A program made the translations under genes and the position numbers. A stretch of 41,217 nt of DNA, taken from JBDNFP01 sp041689775 (GTDB lineage Bacteria; Bacteroidota; Bacteroidia; Cytophagales; Spirosomataceae). A model generated the notes under the pieces. The model worked only from the letters and a program-made list of their open reading frames with translations, ran no database searches and was not told the DNA's origin. Position 1 is the first letter of the stretch. Each line of letters opens with the position of its first letter. The stretch is taken from assembly GCA_041689775.1 (NCBI GenBank), contig JBDNFP010000231.1, positions 1 to 41,217 on the forward strand. The letters are read 5' to 3'. Below, piece by piece: positions 34,579 to 41,217 of this stretch.

Positions 34579-35961
34579 TCAATACTTACGGGGTACTATC
34601 CGAAGTCGGAGACCGTTCTTAGGCCGCAGGGTTACCATTGGATCTTGCTCAACGATTTGATTCGGCGAAATTAATTGGATATCAAAATCGCGTGCGATCA
34701 GCGCTACAACTAACTGCATTTCCATGAGGGCAAAGTTATTACCGATGCACAACCTGGGTCCGCCGCCAAAAGGCAAATAAGCGTAGGTAGGTCTATTCTT
34801 GGAGTTTTCTTCCGAAAAACGATCGGGGTTAAAGACCTCAGGGTTTTCCCAATACTCGGGTCTGCGGTGAAGTGTGTAGGGGCAAACCAGAAAATATGAG
34901 TTTTTCGGAAAAGTATAAGGGCCGATCTGATCTTCGCTTAGCGCCCGTCTGCCTACCACCCAAGCCGGTGGATACAGCCGCATGACTTCCTGCACTACCT
35001 GCATTGTATACCGTAGCTCCCGGGCTTTTTCGAAAGTAGGGACTTCCTCACCCAGCACAGTATTATATTCTGCTCTGATTTTCTCGACCACTTCGGGGTG
35101 TTGCGCCATCGTATATAACGCCCAGGAAAGAGCGTTGGCGGTGGTTTCGTGCCCAGCCATAAAGATCGTCGTTACCTCGTCACGTAGCTGGCCGTCCGAC
35201 ATTGTCTCGCCGGTTTCCTCATCCTGGGTATGCAAGAGCATATCAAGCAGATCGTCATAGCGCGCCTCGGGGTTCGTTTGCCATTCGCTACGCCGGTTAT
35301 TGATGATACCATAGATGACCACCTCTACTTTTTTTACGGCCTTGATAAAGCGTACGTTAGCGGGCGTGCCGTATTTGAGCGGAATATGGATAAAGCTCTT
35401 TAACTGCCGGTCGGCATAGTGCATGATTTCGTTCAGGGCATCCGATATACCGTCGACCCGTTGGCCCACGTCCGTACTAAAAAGTGCTTTCGTCACAATG
35501 TTCAGGGTCAGTTTCAACATATCCTGACTGATATCCCTTGGCTGCTCGGCGGACTGCTCTTTCCATTCGGTTAGTAAATGCTCCGTCTCCTGTACCATCA
35601 TGTCGGCCATGAGGGCAACCCGTTGCTTATAAAAGGCAGGTTGGGCTAATTTTCGTTGTCGTCGCCAGAAATCTCCTTCGCTGGTTAGTAAGCCATTCCC
35701 CAAGAAAGTAGCCAGCACTTTATAGGCTTCGCTCTTGTGGTAATTGCGGTTATTTTCCTGCAAAATATACTTAGCATCTTCGGCGGTCATGAGAATCGTA
35801 ATCGTCCGGCCGAAAATATTAATGGTTGTTAGGCGGGGAAAACGATCCTGCATCCGAAGTAAAAAGCCGAGCGGGTCTTGAAGAAACGCGTAGGTATTAC
35901 CAATCAGCGGTAAACCTTTGGGGGAAGGAGGAGTTTGGGTATCGGTAGTTAGGTTTTGCAT
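34579..35961 (-). CDS. Cytochrome P450
   Basis: The protein has 460 residues, with no signal peptide or membrane anchor seen. P450 hallmarks are clear: the I-helix oxygen-activation motif AGHETTA (269-275), ExxR as E325-V-M-R328, PERF-like NPDRF, and the haem-thiolate loop FGGGPRLCIGNNFA with C405 as iron ligand. Overall it is closest in pattern to the soluble CYP102-haem-domain/CYP110-like bacterial type often acting on fatty acids, terpenoids or carotenoids, but the substrate is unknown. Redox partners are not encoded nearby. It converges with mnmH (18-bp gap) and is divergent from purH. Confidence 0.9.
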   Translation of the reverse strand: MQNLTTDTQTPPSPKGLPLIGNTYAFLQDPLGFLLRMQDRFPRLTTINIFGRTITILMTAEDAKYILQENNRNYHKSEAYKVLATFLGNGLLTSEGDFWRRQRKLAQPAFYKQRVALMADMMVQETEHLLTEWKEQSAEQPRDISQDMLKLTLNIVTKALFSTDVGQRVDGISDALNEIMHYADRQLKSFIHIPLKYGTPANVRFIKAVKKVEVVIYGIINNRRSEWQTNPEARYDDLLDMLLHTQDEETGETMSDGQLRDEVTTIFMAGHETTANALSWALYTMAQHPEVVEKIRAEYNTVLGEEVPTFEKARELRYTMQVVQEVMRLYPPAWVVGRRALSEDQIGPYTFPKNSYFLVCPYTLHRRPEYWENPEVFNPDRFSEENSKNRPTYAYLPFGGGPRLCIGNNFALMEMQLVVALIARDFDIQLISPNQIVEQDPMVTLRPKNGLRLRIVPRKY

Positions 35962-35989
35962 ATTCGGACGAAATTCGTTGGGATTGCCT

Positions 35990-35997
35990 TATCTTTG
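35990..35997 (+). promoter_or_regulatory. -7 box of purH
   Basis: TATCTTTG matches TAnnTTTG exactly, about 120 bases before the purH ATG. The -33 element is not evident. A perfect 12-bp palindrome, GGTAGTACTACC, follows at 36022-36033 in the leader. No known purine riboswitch fold was recognised. Confidence 0.5.
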
Positions 35998-36120
35998 CGG
36001 TTTGATACCAACCCCAAACCGGGTAGTACTACCGTAAATGGTCAATAAACCAACAAGGTAGGAAGTGTATTTACAGGATGACTTATTCAAATCAATTTAA
36101 TAACGTTCAATTCGGTACTA

Positions 36121-37653
36121 ATGTCAAAAAAAATTCAATCCGCCCTCATCTCCGTTTACTATAAGGACGGTCTTGAACCTCTCGTACGGTTATTAAACGA
36201 AAACGGCGTGAAGCTGTATTCAACCGGAGGCACCCAAACTTTCATTGAAGAATTAGGAGTTCCGGTAACGGCCGTGGAAAGCCTGACTGGGTATCCCTCC
36301 ATCTTTGGCGGACGCGTAAAAACCCTGCATCCGGTGGTTTTTGGAGGTATTCTGTACCGCCGCGACCACGAAGGTGATGTAGCTCAGGCGGCGGAGTTTA
36401 ATATTCCGGCCCTTGACATGATCATCGTGGATCTGTATCCCTTCGAGGAAACCGTAGTTTCCGGGGCGGATGCGGCGGATATTATTGAAAAAATTGACAT
36501 TGGTGGAATCTCGCTGATTCGGGCGGCGGCCAAGAACTTTAAAGATACTTTGATTGTATCTTCCCGCGCTCAATACGCGGCCACCCTGAACTTGCTCGTT
36601 GAGAAAAATGGCAGTACCGATCTGGAAGATCGCCGGCAGTACGCAGCCGAAGCATTTGGTGTTTCGTCTCACTACGATACGGCCATCAATCATTGGTTTG
36701 TACAGGGTACGAAGTCCGTTGATAGCGTGCGTGACTTTGAACAACTACCTTCTCAGACCCTTCGCTACGGTGAAAACCCGCATCAGAACGCTACCTACTA
36801 CGGTGACCTGGATGCCATGTTTGTAAAACTTCACGGTAAAGAACTCTCCTATAACAATCTGGTCGACGTTGATGCCTGTGTTGGGTTGATCGACGAGTTT
36901 GCTGATGCCGGACCTACGTTCGCCATTATCAAGCATACCAACGCTTGCGGTATAGCCACGGCGGGTACCGCCAAAGATGCCTATTTGAACGCATTAGCGT
37001 GTGATTCGGTATCTGCTTTTGGGGGAGTAATTATCACTAATACGAACGTAGATGCCGCCACCGCCGAAGAGCTGAACAAGCTTTTTATGGAAATTTTGAT
37101 AGCTCCTGCTTTCAGCGAGGAAGCACTTACTATTTTGCAATCAAAGAAAAACCGGATTTTGTTGAAACGTAAGCCGCTGGCATTTCCCAGCGAAATGTTC
37201 AAGACTATACTGAATGGAGTGCTGGCACAAGATAAAGACCTCGTCACTGAAACGGCAGCTCAGATGACGACCGTAACCGAGAAGGCTCCTTCTGAGGCAG
37301 AACTTAGTGCCCTAGAATTTGCTTTGAAAGTGTGCAAGCACACCAAGTCAAATACCATTGTACTAGCCAAAGAAAACCAGTTGCTTGCCAGCGGTACCGG
37401 ACAAACTTCCCGTGTGGACGCTCTACGCCAAGCTATTGATAAGGCGGCGGCATTTGGCTTCGACCTTACCGGCGCTGTGATGGCTTCCGATGCATTCTTC
37501 CCCTTCCCAGACTGCGTGGAGATTGCCAAAAACGCGGGTATCACGGCAGTAGTACAGCCGGGCGGCTCCATCCGCGACAAGGAGTCCATTGCTTACTGCA
37601 ACGCCAACGGGGTATCCATGGTAACTACCGGAGTGCGTCACTTCAAGCATTGA
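36121..37653 (+). CDS. purH: Bifunctional AICAR formyltransferase/IMP cyclohydrolase PurH
   Basis: The protein has 510 residues and performs the last two steps of IMP synthesis. The N-terminal MGS-like cyclohydrolase domain (about 1-195) has LYSTGGTQTFIEELG, the ligand loop SIFGGRVKTLHP and IDIGGISLIRAAAKNF. The transformylase domain begins with LRYGENPHQNATYYG (about 214-228) and contains the catalytic pair in IKHTNACGIA (K271, H272); the usual Pro of HxNPCG is Ala here. The end MVTTGVRHFKH is typical. A 5' leader of about 120 bases separates it from its promoter. Confidence 0.96.
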   Translation: MSKKIQSALISVYYKDGLEPLVRLLNENGVKLYSTGGTQTFIEELGVPVTAVESLTGYPSIFGGRVKTLHPVVFGGILYRRDHEGDVAQAAEFNIPALDMIIVDLYPFEETVVSGADAADIIEKIDIGGISLIRAAAKNFKDTLIVSSRAQYAATLNLLVEKNGSTDLEDRRQYAAEAFGVSSHYDTAINHWFVQGTKSVDSVRDFEQLPSQTLRYGENPHQNATYYGDLDAMFVKLHGKELSYNNLVDVDACVGLIDEFADAGPTFAIIKHTNACGIATAGTAKDAYLNALACDSVSAFGGVIITNTNVDAATAEELNKLFMEILIAPAFSEEALTILQSKKNRILLKRKPLAFPSEMFKTILNGVLAQDKDLVTETAAQMTTVTEKAPSEAELSALEFALKVCKHTKSNTIVLAKENQLLASGTGQTSRVDALRQAIDKAAAFGFDLTGAVMASDAFFPFPDCVEIAKNAGITAVVQPGGSIRDKESIAYCNANGVSMVTTGVRHFKH

Positions 37654-37720
37654 TCGATAGTTGTCAGGTGATTAGGTTATAACGGTCAGCTTTTTCTTGA
37701 TTACCGGACTACCTAAGATA

Positions 37721-37787
37721 AACCGCCGGAGCGGCCAGGACGCAAAGAAAAAATCCTCGCGTCCTAGCCGCCCCGGTCTTTGCGGTA
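37721..37787. repeat. Long imperfect inverted repeat after purH
   Basis: Arms 37726-37743 and 37759-37776 pair over 18 positions with two mismatches around a 15-base A-rich loop, followed by TCTTTGCGGTAAAAAA. It may end purH transcription, though the T-run is poor. The wording (CGCGTCCT, CTTTGCGGT) recalls short 'cgcaaagacgc' elements found between genes in many bacteria; that comparison is from memory. Confidence 0.7.
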
Positions 37788-37847
37788 AAAAATAGAAAAA
37801 CCCCTTTCCTGACTTCATCTATAAAAGCCGAAAGTTAATAGCCATCT

Positions 37848-38579
37848 ATGCGTATCCTTCTTCTGCTCTACACCGCTTGGTGTGCTTTCTGGTTTGTAAC
37901 GTTATTTTTGCTACTTTTTCCCTTCACCTGGCTTTTTCTGCAAAAAGAGGAATGGAAGCCCTACGCTCACTATGTCAACCGCCTGTGGGGAAAATTTTTC
38001 TTTGCAATTGTGGGTATTCGAATTAAGGTTGAAAATAGGTTTAAACCCGAGCCCCGGGGAACCTACGTGCTTTGCGCCAATCATTTTTCCTACCTGGATA
38101 TCGCTTCCATGGGGGTGATTGTGAATAACTACTACGTTTTCGTGGGGAAACACGGGGTGAAGAAAGTACCCCTGTTTGGCTATATGTTTGCCAAACTGCA
38201 CATTCAGGTAGACCGCGAAAAAGGCCATAGCCGGGCCTACTCGCTCAACAAGTCAATCAAGACGCTGGCCTCGGGACGGAGCGTGATGATTTTTCCGGAG
38301 GGGGGCATCGCGACCAAAAATCTGCCGCATCTCCATCTACCGTTACAAAAAGGAGCGTTCATCATGGCTATTCAGCAGCAGGTACCCCTTGTGCCCATCA
38401 GCTTGCTTACCAACCATCATCTGCTTCCCGATGAGTCGCCATTTCGCATCCGGCCCGGTGTGGTACAGGCCGTGGTACATGAACCCATTGCCACCACCGG
38501 CCTCACGCAGGACGATGTACCCGCGCTCATGCAGCGCTGGGCGGAAGTAGTACAGGGGGCTATGCAAAAGGGGAATTAG
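37848..38579 (+). CDS. 1-acyl-sn-glycerol-3-phosphate acyltransferase (PlsC-like)
   Basis: The protein has 243 residues. An N-terminal hydrophobic stretch (about 1-31) anchors it to the inner membrane. The acyltransferase motifs are present: NHFSYLD (78-84; catalytic H79 and D84), a second block with FGYMFAKLHIQVDR, and FPEGG (149-153), which replaces the usual FPEGTR. It should transfer an acyl chain to lysophosphatidic acid in phospholipid synthesis; acylation of another lipid is possible. It stands after purH beyond a 194-bp gap and converges on the toxin gene. Confidence 0.88.
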   Translation: MRILLLLYTAWCAFWFVTLFLLLFPFTWLFLQKEEWKPYAHYVNRLWGKFFFAIVGIRIKVENRFKPEPRGTYVLCANHFSYLDIASMGVIVNNYYVFVGKHGVKKVPLFGYMFAKLHIQVDREKGHSRAYSLNKSIKTLASGRSVMIFPEGGIATKNLPHLHLPLQKGAFIMAIQQQVPLVPISLLTNHHLLPDESPFRIRPGVVQAVVHEPIATTGLTQDDVPALMQRWAEVVQGAMQKGN

Positions 38580-38624
38580 GGAAGAAGGTAGGAGGAAGAA
38601 GGAGTGAATATTTATTCTGGCGGC

Positions 38625-39086
38625 CTATTTTCGCCAAATCCGTTCGTCAATCAGGAGGAGCTGTTGGCTTAGAAGGCGTACTTCGGAAAAGAGGGGGTGC
38701 TCTGGGTGGATGATGATATTATGGGAGAAAGGTACAATGACAGAAGGAAGGCCCACGGCCAATACGTCAGGATTTTCTAACCAGTCATGCTGCCATTGTT
38801 GCGTTTGGTCGTAGGTTTTGTCTTGCCAGTAATCAGGCATATCTTCAACAGTGTAGGAACGCAAGCTATCCGGAATTTCGATTTGGGATAGCCAGTAGCG
38901 GGGCAAATCTTCATATCGTACATCAGGAGCGTGGGCCAGGGTTTCCACAAGCCCCAACTCGGGGGTTGAGGTAGTATAAAGTACTGCTGTTCCTTTGGGG
39001 TTCCATCTGCCACCGTATAGGCGACTACCCACGGATGAAAGAGCGTCATGTCTGAATTTTTCCCGGATAATACGATACACGATCAT
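38625..39086 (-). CDS. RES-domain toxin
   Basis: The protein has 153 residues and is a complete RES domain, named for its conserved Arg, Glu and Ser. Visible are YGGRWNPKGTAVLYTTSTPE (Arg near 26), LGLVETLAH (Glu near 48) and LPSVIVPFSHNIIIHPEH (Ser near 114). Characterised RES toxins (MbcT, ParT and similar) act on NAD+ by hydrolysis, phosphorolysis or ADP-ribose transfer. Its gene follows the antitoxin by nine bases on the same strand, the normal order for this type II toxin-antitoxin family. Confidence 0.92.
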   Translation of the reverse strand: MIVYRIIREKFRHDALSSVGSRLYGGRWNPKGTAVLYTTSTPELGLVETLAHAPDVRYEDLPRYWLSQIEIPDSLRSYTVEDMPDYWQDKTYDQTQQWQHDWLENPDVLAVGLPSVIVPFSHNIIIHPEHPLFSEVRLLSQQLLLIDERIWRK

Positions 39087-39095
39087 AGCGTAGGG

Positions 39096-39506
39096 TCAGG
39101 CGGGGAGACCATAGTCGAGGCGTCCAAGAACATCATCAACCAATCCAAATCCAGTGACAGTATCCATGAGTTGAATGGGCGTTTGGTCATTTAATTCACG
39201 GATAGGATTTCTGAGCCATTGAAGTACAACGGCAGGCTTTCCATTGAAGGTGTCCAACGCGTGCAACAATACATTTTTCAATAACAACAACCGCTCCGAA
39301 GCCGTTGTACCGAAGCGTTGATCATCCTTTATATAATGGAGATTACGGGGTGTCATAGCCAGAATGTAAGCTATTTCCTTATCCGTAAGTCCTACGAGTG
39401 CTGCCACCTCGTCGGCCAATGTTCGCGATACACCTTGCCTAGCTTGACTCACTACACCAAAATAAGGCGTAACGCTAAGTTTTTTATTAAGTTGTGTCTG
39501 AGGCAT
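39096..39506 (-). CDS. Xre/MbcA/ParS-type antitoxin (DUF2384)
   Basis: The protein has 136 residues. The N-terminal part resembles an Xre helix-turn-helix (ALVGLTDKEIAYILAMTPRNL, about 37-57). The C-terminal DUF2384/MbcA-ParS-Xre domain shows LDTFNGKPAVVLQWLRNPIRELNDQ and TPIQLMDTVTGFGLVDDVL. Such antitoxins block the active site of the RES partner and repress their own promoter. Inverted repeats just upstream are candidate operators. Confidence 0.92.
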   Translation of the reverse strand: MPQTQLNKKLSVTPYFGVVSQARQGVSRTLADEVAALVGLTDKEIAYILAMTPRNLHYIKDDQRFGTTASERLLLLKNVLLHALDTFNGKPAVVLQWLRNPIRELNDQTPIQLMDTVTGFGLVDDVLGRLDYGLPA

Positions 39507-39810
39507 CTGAATAGAGGTGGTGAAAAATCTCTCTAATGTAATAAACTTTTTTCACTTTTTGAGAGTAATATTATTCACAATTTATCTAATACGGGACTTT
39601 CGTTCACTAAACCAAAACGGTAGAGATCACAGCATTCAAAGGGTAATGATAGGGTCCCGCATTGAATAATTGATAGAATGTGAGAGTTCGAAGTCGGGAA
39701 TGGATGAGTTGAAAACGGGTGGAGTGGGAAGCAGATTAATTCTTGCTCACTTTACCTTTTGTCATTAACTTTAATGCATCGGTTTTATTTCCTCATTCTA
39801 TCATTCAAAA
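39507..39810. other. Intergenic region between the antitoxin and acetyltransferase genes
   Basis: No gene is seen in these 304 bp. The antitoxin-proximal part has inverted repeats (39520-39565). The remainder holds the two arms of a repeat (39671-39680 and 39794-39803). A weak -7-like TACCTTTT lies at 39753-39760. Confidence 0.6.
39520..39565. promoter_or_regulatory. Candidate operator of the toxin-antitoxin genes
   Basis: GTGAAAAA (39520-39527) and TTTTTCAC (39548-39555) are exact inverted arms 20 bp apart, about two helical turns. A second offset pair is CTCTC near 39529-39533 and GAGAG at 39561-39565. They start 14 bp upstream of the antitoxin ATG, where Xre-type autoregulation acts. Binding is inferred. 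Confidence 0.45.
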
Positions 39811-39818
39811 TTGAAAAT
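39671..39818. repeat. Second copy of the palindromic repeat, with wide spacer
   Basis: TGATAGAATG (39671-39680) is the inverse of CATTCTATCA (39794-39803), 113 bp apart. The 24 bases 39795-39818 match the repeat near 25244-25274 apart from a 7-base gap. The repeat runs into the apparent TTG start of the acetyltransferase gene. Confidence 0.7.
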
Positions 39819-40323
39819 AGCTACTCCTTTCGACGTTCCCGAACTCGCTTGCCTCGTCAACAGCGCCTACCGGGGCGACAGCGCCCGTAAAGGATGGACC
39901 TTTGAGTCGGACCTTTTTGACGGTATCCGCACGAGTGAAGCTTTATTGGCCGAGATGCTCGCCAAGTCTGACACAAACATTCTACTTCGTCGTAACCAAG
40001 AAACACAAGCCTTGGTCGGATCGGTGTATCTTGAAAAGAAAGGCGACCTGATGTATTTGGGTATGCTTACGGTTTCGCCCGAAATACAAGCGAAAGGTCT
40101 AGGTAAACAACTACTTGCCGAAGCCGAAACCCTTGCCCGTACCCACGGGTGTGACACCATCGAAATAACCGTGATCTCCCGCCGTACTGAGCTTATTGCC
40201 TGGTACGAACGCCGAGGCTATGCCCTCACCGGCGAAACCCGTCCTTTTCCCGTCGAAGACACGCGCTTTGGGCTACCCAAGATGGCGTTGGAGTTTGTGG
40301 TGATGCGGAAGGAGTTGGGGTAA
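39811..40323 (+). CDS. GNAT-family N-acetyltransferase
   Basis: The protein has 170 residues and one GNAT domain. The acetyl-CoA-binding motif is IQAKGLGKQLLAEAE (about 91-105), preceded by the strand MYLGMLTVSPE and followed by WYERRGYALTGETRPFP. The early NSAYRGDSARKGWTFESDLF is typical of a subgroup common in Bacteroidota. The only usable start in frame is TTG 39811; the next in-frame triplets upstream reach a stop at 39772 without ATG or GTG. That start lies in a dispersed repeat, so the native first residues may have been replaced. Substrate unknown. Confidence 0.85.
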   Translation: MKIATPFDVPELACLVNSAYRGDSARKGWTFESDLFDGIRTSEALLAEMLAKSDTNILLRRNQETQALVGSVYLEKKGDLMYLGMLTVSPEIQAKGLGKQLLAEAETLARTHGCDTIEITVISRRTELIAWYERRGYALTGETRPFPVEDTRFGLPKMALEFVVMRKELG

Positions 40324-40376
40324 TCCCTGACTTTGCAAAAGAAAGCTACCGTTTTCCAACCCCTATCTTATGTGGA

Positions 40377-40483
40377 TCAAATCGACACGAACTTATAACG
40401 TGTCGATTTGAGGGGGTAAAATAAACATATCGAAGCAATGATTTCTAAATGAGACGCAGCCAAAGCGTCTAAACAAACGTTTG
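40377..40483. repeat. Cluster of perfect short palindromes
   Basis: Three inverted repeats follow the acetyltransferase gene: TCAAATCGACACG (40377-40389) with 40399-40411, 13 bp and a 9-base loop; AGACGC (40452-40457) with GCGTCT (40465-40470); and the palindrome CAAACGTTTG (40474-40483). None has a T-run on either strand, so they do not look like ordinary terminators. Confidence 0.75.
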
Positions 40484-40588
40484 GGAAATTAAAAGGTGCT
40501 TTTCTGTTTAAATAGAAGCGAGGATTGAGAGCGCTGTTTTTGGGTATTTTAGTATATTGAGTAGCGATTAAAACCAAGCACCATTTCT

Positions 40589-41062
40589 ATGAGCAGCTCT
40601 ATTCCTCCCGAAGCTTTACGACGCATTGAAGAATGCCGAAAGACGCAAAGTGTTGAGCTTGATTTATCTGTGTGTGCACTAACTGAAATTCCGACTGAAC
40701 TAGCGGATTTGATTTGGCTGGAAAAATTGAATCTTTCCTCCAACCAGATCAGCGAGATCAGGAACCTGGACTCGCTCACGGCCCTGACGCAATTAGATCT
40801 TTCTGGAAATCAAATCAGCGAGATCAAGAACCTGGACTCGCTCACTAGTCTGACAGCATTAGACCTTTCTCGTAATCAAATAAGCCAGATTGATAACTTG
40901 GATCAACTCAGTAACCTTTCTGAATTAGACCTTTCATTAAATCAAATAAGCGAGATTAAGAACTTGGGCGATCTTAGTAACCTGACGGCATTGCATCTAT
41001 ACAGAAATCAAATCAGAGAGATTAAGAACCTAGATGATCTTACTAGCATGATTTGTCTTTAG
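40589..41062 (+). pseudogene. Leucine-rich-repeat protein, apparently truncated by an IS
   Basis: The frame encodes 157 residues. A short helical start (PPEALRRIEECRKTQSVELD) resembles the N-terminus of bacterial LRR-Roc-COR (ROCO) GTPases. Five 22-residue LRR units follow, with consensus LDLSxNQISEIKNLDxLxxL, also repeated at DNA level as 66-bp units. The last unit breaks off in mid-pattern (LTSMICL) at TAG 41060-41062, and the presumed IS terminus begins two bases later. The stop is thus at or beside the insertion point, and the original gene was probably longer. A short intact LRR protein remains possible. Confidence 0.65.
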
Positions 41063-41063
41063 G

Positions 41064-41217
41064 TAAGTAGTCGGCCGTTACTGTACCCTACTAAAATGAA
41101 AGGATTAAATGGGAAAATCGGATTTTTGTAGTTCCTCAACAACAAATCTCCTTTTTTCCCATGAAGCAGAGCCTCATCGACGAAATTACGAAAGTTCTAA
41201 AAAGAGTGCCAATCGTA
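41064..41217 (+). mobile_element. Start of a second insertion sequence (partial)
   Basis: TAAGTAGTCGGCCGT at 41064-41078 is the exact reverse complement of 126-140 at the other edge. Inward of these 15 bases the two edges do not match, so they are either different elements sharing a terminal repeat or the two different ends of one element type. Inside, ATGGGAAAA (41109-41117) and TTTTCCCAT (41154-41162) can pair across the start codon at 41161, a structure often used to limit transposase expression from outside transcripts. Confidence 0.6.
41161..41217 (+). CDS. Probable transposase, N-terminal fragment
   Basis: ATG 41161 opens a frame of 19 residues to the window edge (MKQSLIDEITKVLKRVPIV). 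It does not resemble the fragment at the left edge. It is called a likely transposase only because it lies just inside an IS-type terminus. The family cannot be named from 19 residues. Confidence 0.35.
   Translation, partial: MKQSLIDEITKVLKRVPIV

Noticed and set aside
34579..35961. Biosynthetic gene cluster around the P450
   Set aside because: Neighbours are mnmH and purH; no synthase, cyclase or redox partner is adjacent.
35998..36120. Purine or PRPP riboswitch in the purH leader
   Set aside because: The leader is about 120 bases long and has a palindrome, but no known aptamer core could be recognised.
1..41217. Prophage, integrative element or defence island
   Set aside because: No integrase, structural phage genes or tRNA attachment site were recognised; most genes are housekeeping. 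Only the edges look mobile.
1..41217. High frequency of GGTACC in genes and hairpins
   Set aside because: It probably reflects codon preference for Gly-Thr and similar pairs; without counting against a background it is not evidence of a signal.

Overview
The window looks like a chromosomal segment of a Bacteroidota bacterium, most likely a Cytophagales relative (Spirosomataceae-like; this placement is inference). Supporting signs are a SusC/SusD outer-membrane pair, many lipoproteins with short lipoboxes, exact matches to the Bacteroidota promoter form TAnnTTTG, no strong Shine-Dalgarno sequences, and FG-GAP/VCBS proteins with UnbV/ASPIC domains. Both edges run into insertion-sequence DNA. 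The same 15-base sequence occurs in inverted orientation at 126-140 and 41064-41078, so the window may be a contig that ends in repeated IS copies.

Layout. 1-140: end of an IS630-like element. 423-2210: arfB ribosome-rescue factor, then an MFS transporter. 2290-6062 (minus): a DeoR-type regulator and a large FAD/Fe-S 2-hydroxyacid dehydrogenase. 6430-23488 (plus): SusC, SusD, a strong terminator, three tandem ~1100-residue FG-GAP/UnbV lipoproteins, a small membrane-anchored unknown protein and a vanadium-haloperoxidase/PAP2-type lipoprotein. 23595-26760 (minus): nadA, a small lipoprotein gene and nadB, for NAD synthesis. 26925-30219 (minus): a lipoprotein with a haem-c motif and FG-GAP repeats, and a PiT phosphate transporter. 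30331-32523 (minus): rlmN, cvpA-like, yqeY-like. 32762-34560 (plus): pdxJ and mnmH. 34579-35961 (minus): cytochrome P450. 36121-38579 (plus): purH and a PlsC-type acyltransferase. 38625-39506 (minus): a RES/Xre toxin-antitoxin pair. 39811-41062 (plus): a GNAT acetyltransferase and a leucine-rich-repeat gene that looks cut off by a second IS at the right edge.

The best candidate for an undescribed system is 6430-23488. An outer-membrane SusCD importer sits with three paralogous calcium-loop beta-propeller lipoproteins and a haloperoxidase-fold lipoprotein, without any recognisable glycoside hydrolase. A fourth FG-GAP lipoprotein carrying CxxCH lies 3.4 kb further on. The arrangement suggests cell-surface capture and oxidation or dephosphorylation of an unknown substrate. 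The substrate and chemistry cannot be read from sequence.

A second theme is small palindromic intergenic repeats. Related copies at 25220-25274 and 39671-39818 form the 3' end of one gene and the apparent start of another. Most other genes are ordinary housekeeping functions.
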